Source: Bacteroidaceae bacterium (GTDB taxonomy: Bacteria > Bacteroidota > Bacteroidia > Bacteroidales > Bacteroidaceae). Taken from it: 40,385 bases of DNA. Position 1 is the stretch's first letter; each line of letters opens with the position of its first letter. Location: contig JAFWYQ010000018.1 of the NCBI GenBank assembly GCA_017517605.1, positions 1-40,385 of the forward strand, written 5' to 3'. Both the position numbers and the translations under genes were made by a program. The notes beneath the pieces were generated by a model. It saw only the letters and a list, made by a program, of their open reading frames with translations, searched no databases and had not been told where the DNA came from. Shown in pieces: positions 1-6,702 of this stretch.

Positions 1-55
1 GAACTTTTCAAAAAAGTCATAGAGTGAGTGCAGCCAAAATTGACTATTTTCCAGC

Positions 56-160
56 AACGCTTAAGCGTTATTCGAAAAACGCTAAAGCGATAATGAAAAA
101 AGAGTTAACCTTTACTGAAATTACGCTTAAGCGATAATCAATTTCCGCTTAAGCGTAATT
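56..160. repeat. Cluster of four GCTTAAGC-type palindromes
   Basis: Four short palindromes lie within about 105 bases: AACGCTTAAGCGTT (56-69), AACGCTAAAGCG (78-89), AATTACGCTTAAGCG (119-133) and CGCTTAAGCGTAATT (146-160). The last two are exact reverse complements and could form a 15-bp stem with a 12-base spacer. No convincing gene was seen from 1 to 435. An 89-codon open frame at 159-428 has no recognisable features and poor codon character, and I did not call it. The role of the cluster is unknown; a terminator or operator function is possible. Confidence 0.6.
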
Positions 161-435
161 GTGGGAGTGTTCACTTTCAGGAAACTCTTTCTTGTATTTT
201 TTGGAATTAGGAATGGCTCTTTTGATGCTCTGTTTTCTGCATATATATACAAGAACAGGTATTACACAACCCTCCCCATTGAATATTTATACAAAAACAG
301 AGGCACAGATATATATTTTTAAACTGATAAAATGTAAGCAAGAAGAACAAAAAGTTAACGTACCGAATGGGGTAACGCGCCGTATGAATGGCACTTTCAT
401 TTACAGTCCATTTCCGCTAAGACTTTAAGAATGGA

Positions 436-1257
436 CTAATTGGCCAACAGTTTCAACTCCTCCAAATATTTCCCTTCACGAAATGTGTGCCCCTTTACAT
501 CGTTGAACATATTGTCGCAGATGGTAGCCAATGCTTTTGTACGACCCGTAGGCTCATGCACTTTCAGCATCCAAACTTCATCATCGACTACACAACGGAA
601 TATTCGGGTGTCACCATCAAGTATGACATTTTCAAAAATCATGCCATTAACGATTTTGCGGGAAGAGACACCCTTGAATGTGTCAATAGCAGAACTGACA
701 CGTTCAAACAGCAACTGAGCAAAAGCATCAGTGACAGGTACACTATGTACCTCTTGCCGATACAACTCCCAACGTTCTTTCTCACGCTTCGCACCCATCT
801 CCCTGTTGTGAGCAGCCATAGCCTCTTTCTCTTCATCGCTCAGTTTAAAGTCTTTGAACTTATCCAATTCGTCAAGACCAAACACCAAATACTTATTGGA
901 GTATTTCTCCCCTAAAAGTTTCTCCATCTCGTCGTAATTGGCTACCGCCCTAATTTCAAGATGGGAACGGTTCAAGCTATCGCGGATTATACGAAGCCCA
1001 TAGGGACTTGAAAAGGAAGGCTCCGTAAAGAATTCCACTTCAGCATTCACATTACCAAAAAGGAATTTCTCATTGGCCGATTTACTTGACAGATTATACT
1101 TGTAAGTGAGTTTCATCGAATCGCCGTCTGCGCTTTTTTCATACAAGCAATTGATGACATTAAATTCGATTCTCTTGGTAAAATCCCCACCGGAGGATTG
1201 TGCCACACAATGGAGTATAGACATAAAAAACAGGGATGCAAGTACAAGTCTTTTCAT
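436..1257 (-). CDS. Secreted protein of unknown function (273 aa)
   Basis: I do not recognise the family. The frame stays open upstream to 1395, but the likely start is the ATG at 1257. It begins a clear signal peptide (MKRLVLASLFFMSILHC, then VAQSS) and lies about 30 bases downstream of a TACCTTTGC promoter box. The hydrophobic segment contains LHC and could be read as a lipobox, but the AQ-S junction favours signal peptidase I. The mature part is soluble and charged, with a Lys/Glu-rich helical stretch in the middle (near EEKEAMAAHNREMGAKREKE) and a beta-rich C-terminal half (RKIVNGMIFENVILDGDTR). It probably acts in the periplasm or on the surface. It stands alone, and the next minus-strand gene upstream (ppk) is 510 bases away. 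Confidence 0.7.
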   Translation of the reverse strand: MKRLVLASLFFMSILHCVAQSSGGDFTKRIEFNVINCLYEKSADGDSMKLTYKYNLSSKSANEKFLFGNVNAEVEFFTEPSFSSPYGLRIIRDSLNRSHLEIRAVANYDEMEKLLGEKYSNKYLVFGLDELDKFKDFKLSDEEKEAMAAHNREMGAKREKERWELYRQEVHSVPVTDAFAQLLFERVSSAIDTFKGVSSRKIVNGMIFENVILDGDTRIFRCVVDDEVWMLKVHEPTGRTKALATICDNMFNDVKGHTFREGKYLEELKLLAN

Positions 1258-1288
1258 GCGATTATATAGAATATAGGAATTTACCATG

Positions 1289-1297
1289 CAAAGGTAT
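1289..1297 (-). promoter_or_regulatory. Bacteroidota-type promoter -7 box for the 436-1257 gene
   Basis: On the minus strand the sequence reads TACCTTTGC, an exact TAnnTTTG match. A TTTGG at 1316-1320 lies 18 bases upstream, in the correct -33 position. The box lies about 30 bases before the chosen start codon at 1257 and supports that start. Confidence 0.7.
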
Positions 1298-1767
1298 GGA
1301 ATATCCGAAAGAAATCCAAAGGATATGAAAAAAATAAAATAAAACTCTTCTGTATTCTCCTTACCGTATATAACCACAACAGCCCGCTTCACCAAGAAGC
1401 AGGCTGTCGCATTACCATCAAAACTTTAAAAACAGAATCGTCAAAACATATAACCTATGTATCTCGGTTCGTCCATTCGGCCTTCGCGAGAAGACCTCGT
1501 TTCTGAACTTTGACAATGCAAAATTACATGTTTCTCACTATCCCGAAAAAGATTTTGAGGAGTTTTTTGTATATAATATATGCATCAAATGTTTCATCAC
1601 CGATGAACAGGGCGATAGAGCGCATTGTTATTGTACTGTTTACAGGATAAACAATTTTTACACACCAAATGTATCGTATAAACTACAATAAGCATTCGGC
1701 ACGGTTATCATTCCAAATACGATATTCATCGCACGAAATATCAATTGCTTACAAATAGCAGCAAGAC
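1298..1767. other. 470-base gap; possible small RNA region on the minus strand
   Basis: No convincing coding sequence is present. Read on the minus strand it contains a TAATTTTGC box (1519-1527), then a GGTCTTC/GAAGGCC stem with a UCGC loop (1479-1496), then an ACAGCC-GCTTC/GAAGC-GGCTGT hairpin (1379-1407). A second box, TACATTTGG (1665-1673), also faces the minus direction. This order of promoter, stem and hairpin could be a short noncoding transcript of roughly 110-130 nt. There is no strong U-tract directly after the final hairpin, so the call is weak. The region could instead be the ppk 3' untranslated region. Confidence 0.25.
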
Positions 1768-3846
1768 TTATTTTTGCTCGTTTTCATCCAATAAATAATC
1801 GTAAAAAGCGTATTGTGAACGGATGATATTTTCGTCAGATGATGATTTGAAAATATTTTGTAGGCAATTGTCCACCCGGCAGGCTTTCCGATTGTCAGTG
1901 AGTTGGAAATGCAGCATATCGATGAGTTGCCGTTGGAGGGTTTTATCCAATACGGGAGCCACCACTTCGATACGACGATAGAGGTTACGACGCATCCAGT
2001 CGGGCGATCCAAGGTAGAGTTTGGGCTTGCCATCGTTGGCAAAATACCACACGCGACTATGCTCGAGGAAACTATCCACAATGCGAGTGACACGGATGTT
2101 TCGGCTGAACTCTTCGCCAGGGATAAGGCAACAGACACCACGCACAATGAGGTCGATCTGCACTCCCGCCATGCTGGCCTTGTAGAGTTCGTCAATCATG
2201 GCAGGGTCCTGCAAGGCATTCATCTTGAGGATGATGTGTCCGCTCCTACCCAACCTTACAAAACGTTTTTCGTTTCGGATAAGTTCCTTCAAGCGATCCA
2301 CCATATTGAATTGCGACACGAGCAGGCGCTTGAAATCGGCACTCTCGCTCTCCTTGCACAGGTAGGCAAAGAGGTTTTGAAGGTCGTACACAACGGCGCG
2401 GCTACAGGTAAACAGGGCAATATCAGCATATTGGCGGGCGGTCTTTTCATTGAAGTTACCCGTACTGACGTAAGCATAACTATTCAATTCCTTGCCTTGT
2501 CTGTTCTTGCGGAGGGCAAGAGCCACCTTGGCGTGCACCTTCAACCCCTTGATGCTGAAGATGATGTTGATGCCTGCGGCCCTCATCAACTCGGCAGTTT
2601 CGAGGTTGTTCTCCTCATCGAAACGGGCCTTCAACTCTACGAACACGGTGACGCGCTTGCCATTTTTTGCCGCGGCAATGAGGGCATTGATAACGGCTGA
2701 GTTTTCGGCCACACGGTATTGCGTAATCATGATGTCGGTGCAGAAGGGGTCGTGCCCGGCTTCGTAGAGGAAGTTGATAAGGTAGTTGAACGAGTGGTAG
2801 GGATAGAAGAGCAACATATCGCGTTTGTATACACTGCGATAGATGGAGCCTTTCATGGCCTCTACCGTCTTGTGAGGCATGGTGGTGGGTCGCTCTTCCT
2901 CCTGCCTCAACATCGGATTGGGACATGGCAAGTGACGGAGGTCTTCGAGGTTAAGATGCTGGTCGCCCATCACCAGTTCGTCCTTGGTAATGTCGAAGGT
3001 GTATGTCAGGTATTCAAGGAAGTCGTCGGGCATCTGCCGGTCGTAGAGGAAACGGCTGATGGCGCCGTTCTTGCGGTGCTTCACCTTGGTTTTCAGTTGG
3101 CTGAGGAGTTCGTTGGTAGCGATGTTGTCGACAAGGATGTCCGCATCGCGCGAAATCTTGAAGCAATAGCAACTATCCCATTCATAGCCAGGGAACATCC
3201 GCGCGGCATACATGCGGATGATGTCCTCCATATATATAATGTAGTCGTACTCGCCCAAGCGCGGAAGCTCTATGAAGCGGGGCACTTTGCTATAGGGGAG
3301 TTTCAGTAGGAAATAGTCGAACTGTCCCTCACGCTTGAGGCGCATGGCCATATAGAGGCGGTTGTCGCGCAAGAAGGTGCTGACCACCCCCCGTTTGATG
3401 GGCACGGGTTGCAGGTAAGGGAATATCTCGTCGGTGAAGTAGCGTTGCAAGTAGGGTTTGTGTGCCTCCTCCACTTCCGAGGGAGATTGATAGAAGATGA
3501 TGTGGTTTCTCCGCAAGGTGGGCACAATCATCTGTTCGAAGATGCGTGTACGTTCGGCCAGTTGGCGGGTTGTTTCGGCAACAATCTGCGCAAGTATGGC
3601 AGAAGCCTCCTCGCGACTGGTGTCCTCCGTCTCTTTCAAACCATAGGCAATGGCACGATGCTCGGCCACACGCACCTTGTAGAACTCCTCCATATTGGAG
3701 GTGTAAATGGCAATAAAACTGATGCGCTCGTACAGAGGCAATTGCTCGTCGGCAGCCTCCAACAACACCCGATAGTTGAACGAGAGCCAACTCATATCGC
3801 GGTCGAAATAGCGGAATGTAACCTTTGCGGACTTCTTCTTTGTCAT
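1768..3846 (-). CDS. ppk: Polyphosphate kinase 1
   Basis: Ppk1 reversibly transfers the ATP gamma-phosphate onto long-chain polyphosphate, for phosphate and energy storage and stress survival. The 692-residue product has the usual family length and layout. The N-terminal domain contains RDMSWLSFNYRVL. The phospholipase-D-like C-terminal domains contain LKVHAKVAL, where the family's autophosphorylated histidine lies; YVSTGNFNEKTARQYAD; the second conserved histidine in FLEHSRVWYF; and LGSPDWMRRNLYRRIEV near the end. The ATG at 3846 gives MTKKKSAKVTFRYFDRDMSW and is the natural start. The gene is monocistronic and divergent from the phosphodiesterase gene at 4066. A minus-strand TACTTTTGA box at 4027-4035 would give a leader of about 170 bases that contains the hairpin at 3859-4003. 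Confidence 0.97.
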   Translation of the reverse strand: MTKKKSAKVTFRYFDRDMSWLSFNYRVLLEAADEQLPLYERISFIAIYTSNMEEFYKVRVAEHRAIAYGLKETEDTSREEASAILAQIVAETTRQLAERTRIFEQMIVPTLRRNHIIFYQSPSEVEEAHKPYLQRYFTDEIFPYLQPVPIKRGVVSTFLRDNRLYMAMRLKREGQFDYFLLKLPYSKVPRFIELPRLGEYDYIIYMEDIIRMYAARMFPGYEWDSCYCFKISRDADILVDNIATNELLSQLKTKVKHRKNGAISRFLYDRQMPDDFLEYLTYTFDITKDELVMGDQHLNLEDLRHLPCPNPMLRQEEERPTTMPHKTVEAMKGSIYRSVYKRDMLLFYPYHSFNYLINFLYEAGHDPFCTDIMITQYRVAENSAVINALIAAAKNGKRVTVFVELKARFDEENNLETAELMRAAGINIIFSIKGLKVHAKVALALRKNRQGKELNSYAYVSTGNFNEKTARQYADIALFTCSRAVVYDLQNLFAYLCKESESADFKRLLVSQFNMVDRLKELIRNEKRFVRLGRSGHIILKMNALQDPAMIDELYKASMAGVQIDLIVRGVCCLIPGEEFSRNIRVTRIVDSFLEHSRVWYFANDGKPKLYLGSPDWMRRNLYRRIEVVAPVLDKTLQRQLIDMLHFQLTDNRKACRVDNCLQNIFKSSSDENIIRSQYAFYDYLLDENEQK

Positions 3847-3858
3847 GGCAGATTGGTT

Positions 3859-4003
3859 TAATAATGTGGCAATTTGCTAATATGACTAATGTGCTAATGT
3901 GATTAATGTGGCAATGTGATTAATGTGCTAATGTAATTGATGCGTTAGTGCCGCATGGTCCATTGGCACATTAGCATATTAGCACATTAATCCACATTAT
4001 TCA
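3859..4003. repeat. Hairpin with AATGTG-type tandem-repeat arms and conserved core
   Basis: The left arm (3859-3940) is a run of degenerate AATGTGCT/AATGTGATT units. The right arm (3961-4003) carries the same units in reverse complement (GCACATTAG, GCACATTAATCC). The centre at 3945-3958 reads TTAGTGCCGCATGG. A 40-base segment around the core (about 3928-3967) recurs as an exact inverted copy at about 8298-8337. The element lies in the divergent space between ppk and the phosphodiesterase gene, probably inside the ppk leader. Confidence 0.85.
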
Positions 4004-4026
4004 TAACACTTATTTTTATTTTCTCG

Positions 4027-4035
4027 TCAAAAGTA
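4027..4035 (-). promoter_or_regulatory. Probable ppk promoter -7 box
   Basis: The minus strand reads TACTTTTGA, with TTTGG at 4055-4059 after a 19-base spacer. It is separated by one base from the plus-strand box at 4037-4045, so the two divergent promoters share a core and probably compete for polymerase. Confidence 0.5.
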
Positions 4036-4036
4036 G

Positions 4037-4045
4037 TACATTTGC
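4037..4045 (+). promoter_or_regulatory. Promoter -7 box of the phosphodiesterase gene
   Basis: TACATTTGC matches TAnnTTTG exactly and lies 20 bases before the ATG at 4066. A TTG codon at 4042 could extend the reading frame upstream, but it lies within this box and so is unlikely to be the start. Confidence 0.65.
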
Positions 4046-4065
4046 ACCACAAAGCCAAAAAAAAG

Positions 4066-4557
4066 ATGAAAAGAATTGGATTATTATCGGATACTCATGC
4101 ATTTTGGGACGAAAAATACCTGAAATACTTCGAAAGTTGTGACGAAATATGGCACGCGGGCGACATCGGCTCGTTGGAGGTGGCCGAGAAGTTAGCAGCC
4201 TTCCGCCCCTTGCGCGCCGTGTATGGAAACATCGACGGACAAGAAATCCGTCGCCTCTTCCCACAAACCCTCCGCTTCACCATCGAAGAGGCCGAGGTGG
4301 TGATGAAGCACATTGGCGGATACCCGGGCAATTACGACCGCTCCATCGTGGGAAGCCTGATGGTGCGCACACCCAAACTCTTCATCAGCGGACACTCGCA
4401 CATCCTGAAGGTGAAGTACGACCGTACACTCGACATGCTCCACATCAACCCCGGCGCGGCAGGCAACTACGGCTTCCACAAGGTGCGCACACTCGTACGC
4501 TTCACCGTCAATGGCTCGAAGTTCGAGGATATGGAGGTGATTGAGTTGAGCGATTAA
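4066..4557 (+). CDS. YfcE/MJ0936-type metallophosphodiesterase
   Basis: A 163-residue calcineurin-like phosphoesterase of the small YfcE class, which hydrolyses phosphodiester bonds with two metal ions; the natural substrate is generally unknown. The metal-binding motifs appear in order: SDTHAFWD (D-x-H) at the N-terminus, HAGDIGS, YGNIDGQ, and GHSHILK with NPGAAGN near the C-terminus. The length is normal for the family. The start is ATG 4066 (MKRIGLLSDTHA), because the upstream TTG at 4042 overlaps the promoter. The protein should be cytoplasmic. It is divergent from ppk; whether the two are functionally connected is unknown. Confidence 0.93.
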   Translation: MKRIGLLSDTHAFWDEKYLKYFESCDEIWHAGDIGSLEVAEKLAAFRPLRAVYGNIDGQEIRRLFPQTLRFTIEEAEVVMKHIGGYPGNYDRSIVGSLMVRTPKLFISGHSHILKVKYDRTLDMLHINPGAAGNYGFHKVRTLVRFTVNGSKFEDMEVIELSD

Positions 4558-4671
4558 ACGGACCCTCCCCCTATGAGGAGAGTAAATAGCAACGTACTCT
4601 TCGACTGTTAATTTTCCGTAAAAAATACACATCTACTATTAAATAGACACGTGCTTTCGCACCTATATCAT

Positions 4672-4680
4672 TACCTTTGC
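4672..4680 (+). promoter_or_regulatory. Promoter -7 box of the 4716 gene
   Basis: TACCTTTGC is an exact TAnnTTTG match 35 bases before the ATG at 4716, implying that the membrane protein gene has its own transcript. Confidence 0.65.
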
Positions 4681-4715
4681 AAGAGTATTTATTAACTTAA
4701 AAATCATATCTCATC

Positions 4716-5120
4716 ATGTTCGCAATTCTTATTTTGTTCGTTATCGTACTGATAATCGCATTTGCGTTGAAGGACGTCTTCACCCGCGAAATGGATGACC
4801 TCTACAAAATCCTTTGGACGATAGTCATCTTGGCATTCCCCATCTTGGGAGTTTGCGCTTATTATTTCTCCAAGTCCCTCGGTGTGCATAAAGACCCACG
4901 CACCGCCTATCGCGAGCGATACTATCAAAAAGCCCACGGAGACGAACAGGGCGAAGAGGATAAACCCACAGAGAAGAAATCGGGAATCTCCAACGTCAAT
5001 CTCTTTCTCATCATCTTCTTGATTTTTGGAGTTATCGCTTTTCTCTTTTATGGATATTTCACCCTGGATATTCCTTCTCCCTCCGTTGTTGAGACTATAA
5101 CATACTCATCTCAGGAATAA
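4716..5120 (+). CDS. Small three-helix membrane protein, PLDc_N-like N-terminus
   Basis: 134 residues with three predicted membrane segments: about 2-18 (FAILILFVIVLIIAFAL), 32-53 (ILWTIVILAFPILGVCAYYF) and 94-114. A charged loop at about 60-92 (RERYYQKAHGDEQGEEDK) separates helices 2 and 3. The pair of helices with the intervening DDLYKILWTIVIL...PILGVCAYYF resembles the PLDc_N (phospholipase D nuclease N-terminal) membrane module common in Bacteroidota, here without any nuclease domain. The function is unknown. It is monocistronic, with a promoter 36 bases upstream and a strong terminator about 55 bases downstream. Confidence 0.8.
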   Translation: MFAILILFVIVLIIAFALKDVFTREMDDLYKILWTIVILAFPILGVCAYYFSKSLGVHKDPRTAYRERYYQKAHGDEQGEEDKPTEKKSGISNVNLFLIIFLIFGVIAFLFYGYFTLDIPSPSVVETITYSSQE

Positions 5121-5175
5121 GCAAGCCTTACCCGTCGGTTAAGCAAACATCATCCATTACCTAAGAAATTTTTCT

Positions 5176-5217
5176 CCCCTACCTGAAAAAACTTTTTCTC
5201 AGGTAGGGGAAAATTTT
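5176..5217 (+). terminator. Rho-independent terminator after the 4716 gene
   Basis: A perfect 11-bp stem, CCCCTACCTGA (5176-5186) and TCAGGTAGGGG (5199-5209), is followed by AAAATTTTT. A T-rich stretch also precedes the 5' arm, so it could act in both directions. Confidence 0.85.
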
Positions 5218-5304
5218 TATATGCGCAAAGCCCTATTTTATCCCTAATCTGTCCTCTATTGGAAAAAGAGATTCTTTAACACTCCTATACATCGGTTAAT
5301 TCTT

Positions 5305-5333
5305 CTGAAATACCCTTTCAAAAGGTATTTCAG
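5305..5333. repeat. Near-perfect 29-base palindrome upstream of the 5485-6455 operon
   Basis: CTGAAATACC and GGTATTTCAG flank a short centre that itself nearly pairs (CTTTCAAAA). It lies about 48 bases upstream of the TACTTTTGC promoter box at 5381 and is a candidate operator or a second terminator. The remainder of the 5121-5484 gap shows no gene. Confidence 0.5.
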
Positions 5334-5380
5334 AACATTTGATAGGCAAAAAAGATATGAATGGATTAAACATATCGTAC

Positions 5381-5389
5381 TACTTTTGC
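5381..5389 (+). promoter_or_regulatory. Promoter -7 box of the winged-helix/LPS-kinase operon
   Basis: TACTTTTGC matches TAnnTTTG. It gives a leader of about 90 bases that includes the GTTGACAAG tandem repeat (5411-5443) and ends with a strong AAAGGAGG ribosome binding site (5471-5478), six bases before the ATG at 5485. A Shine-Dalgarno sequence of this strength is unusual in Bacteroidota. Confidence 0.6.
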
Positions 5390-5410
5390 ATCATCAAAAA
5401 ACATATATCA

Positions 5411-5443
5411 GTTGACAAGTTGACAAGTTGACAAGTTGACGAG
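5411..5443 (+). repeat. GTTGACAAG tandem repeat, single arm
   Basis: Four head-to-tail copies of GTTGACAA/GTTGACGA lie in the leader of the 5485 gene. The same unit forms the arms of the hairpins at 6525-6607, 26974-27043 and 28906-28976, but no complementary arm is present here. It may be a truncated or nascent element. Confidence 0.75.
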
Positions 5444-5484
5444 GGGAGAAATCATAAATCATAAATCAATAAAGGAGGACCAGG

Positions 5485-5691
5485 ATGATGACAATGAACA
5501 AAATCTTAGAGGACAGCAACCGCATCTACGAACAATTGTCGGGCGGTATCAAGTATCTGTTTCACGAATTGCAGGAGTTGACCCACATGAGCGACACGCG
5601 GCTCTGCCTGGCCATCTGCCAGCTGCTTCGCGATGGACGAATTTGCCGAAGACAAGAGGAGGACCTCATCTATTATCTGAAGACGATATGA
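5485..5691 (+). CDS. Small winged helix-turn-helix domain protein (68 aa)
   Basis: A single domain spans the whole protein. The pattern HMSDTRLCLAICQLLRDGRICRRQEEDLIYYLK fits a winged-helix fold: a recognition region, then a two-strand wing and a final helix. It may bind nucleic acid or act as a protein-interaction module. ATG 5485 follows AAAGGAGG at ideal spacing; a second ATG at 5488 is possible. The stop overlaps the start of the next gene as ATGA, so the two are translationally coupled, and a joint function with the lipopolysaccharide kinase is likely, though its nature is unknown. The DUF2582-like wHTH assignment is from memory. Confidence 0.75.
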   Translation: MMTMNKILEDSNRIYEQLSGGIKYLFHELQELTHMSDTRLCLAICQLLRDGRICRRQEEDLIYYLKTI

Positions 5692-6455
5692 AAACACGAA
5701 TCCATATCCATCCGCACTATTGGATGTACAAGGGATTTGTGGAAGACGTCCCTAACGAGAAGTATAAGCGTGAGAAGACATTCTGCAACCGACGCAACAC
5801 CGTAGAGTGGGTGAAATGGGGAAACAAGGATGTGGTAATCAAACGCTACAAATGCCCCACATGGGCCAACTGCCTCATCTATACATGGTGGCGCAAGACC
5901 AAAGCCCGACGGGCTTACGAGTACGCCGAGGAATTGCTGAAGCGAGGATTCGACACCGCACACCCCATCGCCTACATCGAGATAAAGACAGGAGGAATCT
6001 TCCACACGGGCTACTTCATCTCGGAGCTATTGCCCTACCCCTTGATGCGCGACATTCCACAGATGAATCTCTCCGACGAAGAGAAGGCACTGATTGGCGA
6101 GGACTTCATCAAATACACCGCCAACCTGCACGAAAAGGGCATCATGCCCAAAGACTACAACCTCGGAAACATCTTTTTCCATAAGCGAGGTGCACACTAT
6201 CACTTTGCCTTGATTGATATCAACCGCATAAAGATAGGCAACACCCCCAAGGAGAAGGATTCGACCCTCTTCTTTGAACAAATGGGGGTAAGCATCAGCC
6301 AAGCCATCCACTGCATCGAGCAATATGCCACCCTCCGTGGATTCGATGCCGACCGTTGCCTGTTCTTCATCTTCCTCCACCGCATCCATGCCTACGTGAG
6401 GAAAAGATTCAAAAGGCACATCCTGCACCCCTTGCGGATAAGGGTACGCAAATAG
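5688..6455 (+). CDS. Lipopolysaccharide kinase (Kdo/WaaP)-family protein
   Basis: A 255-residue protein-kinase-like fold of the Kdo/WaaP class, which phosphorylates sugars of the lipopolysaccharide inner core at the cytoplasmic face. Visible elements are the ATP-site lysine in VVIKRY (K52), a helix-C glutamate around residues 81-82 (YAEELL), the catalytic loop HEKGIMPKDYNLGNIFF (D156, N161), and LIDINR in place of DFG (D177). The C-terminus is strongly basic (RKRFKRHILHPLRIRVRK), suggesting membrane association. The start is the ATG at 5688 within the ATGA overlap; a longer in-frame extension to 5436 runs through the preceding gene and is rejected. The substrate cannot be told from sequence. 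Confidence 0.85.
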   Translation: MKTRIHIHPHYWMYKGFVEDVPNEKYKREKTFCNRRNTVEWVKWGNKDVVIKRYKCPTWANCLIYTWWRKTKARRAYEYAEELLKRGFDTAHPIAYIEIKTGGIFHTGYFISELLPYPLMRDIPQMNLSDEEKALIGEDFIKYTANLHEKGIMPKDYNLGNIFFHKRGAHYHFALIDINRIKIGNTPKEKDSTLFFEQMGVSISQAIHCIEQYATLRGFDADRCLFFIFLHRIHAYVRKRFKRHILHPLRIRVRK

Positions 6456-6460
6456 TTACA

Positions 6461-6645
6461 AGTAGATAAAGGAGTTAGAGGGAGATATCGCTTCGCTCTT
6501 GGGTAGATAAAGGCCAATAGTCTTAGTTGACGAGTTAACGAGTTGACAAGTTGACGAGGATTTAGTGCCGCATGACCTTGTCAACTTGTATCTTGTATCT
6601 TGTCAACTGAAACTATCTCCTTCTATCTCCATAAATTCTACTTGC
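6461..6645. repeat. Nested hairpin: GTTGACGAG inner arms, GGAGATAG outer arms, conserved core
   Basis: The inner left arm (6525-6558) is GTTGACGAGTTAACGAGTTG-type repeats and the inner right arm (6577-6607) is CTTGTCAACTTGTATCTTG-type. Between them the core at 6562-6575 reads TTAGTGCCGCATGA. An outer pair, CAAGTAGATAAAGGAG...GGAGATA (about 6461-6486) and TATCTCC-TTCTATCTCC...CTACTTG (about 6613-6643), is also inverted. The element fills the convergent gap between the LPS-kinase and ATPase genes and could terminate both transcripts. Confidence 0.8.
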
Positions 6646-6702
6646 AAAAACTTAATTCATTGACACCATGGAAAGAATGCTAATCTTGCATAAAAAAAAG
6701 AA

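Noticed and set aside
159..428. Plus-strand open frame of 89 codons
   Set aside because: Low-complexity translation with no domain and no promoter. It begins among palindromes and ends just before the convergent gene.
1903..2700. Long plus-strand frames opposite ppk
   Set aside because: They are antisense to the clear ppk coding sequence and carry no motif of their own; the same applies to long antisense frames opposite aspT, asdA and phoH.
5436..5687. N-terminal extension of the LPS-kinase-family protein
   Set aside because: It is out of frame with the strongly supported winged-helix gene and starts in the repeat; the ATGA overlap at 5688 is the natural start.
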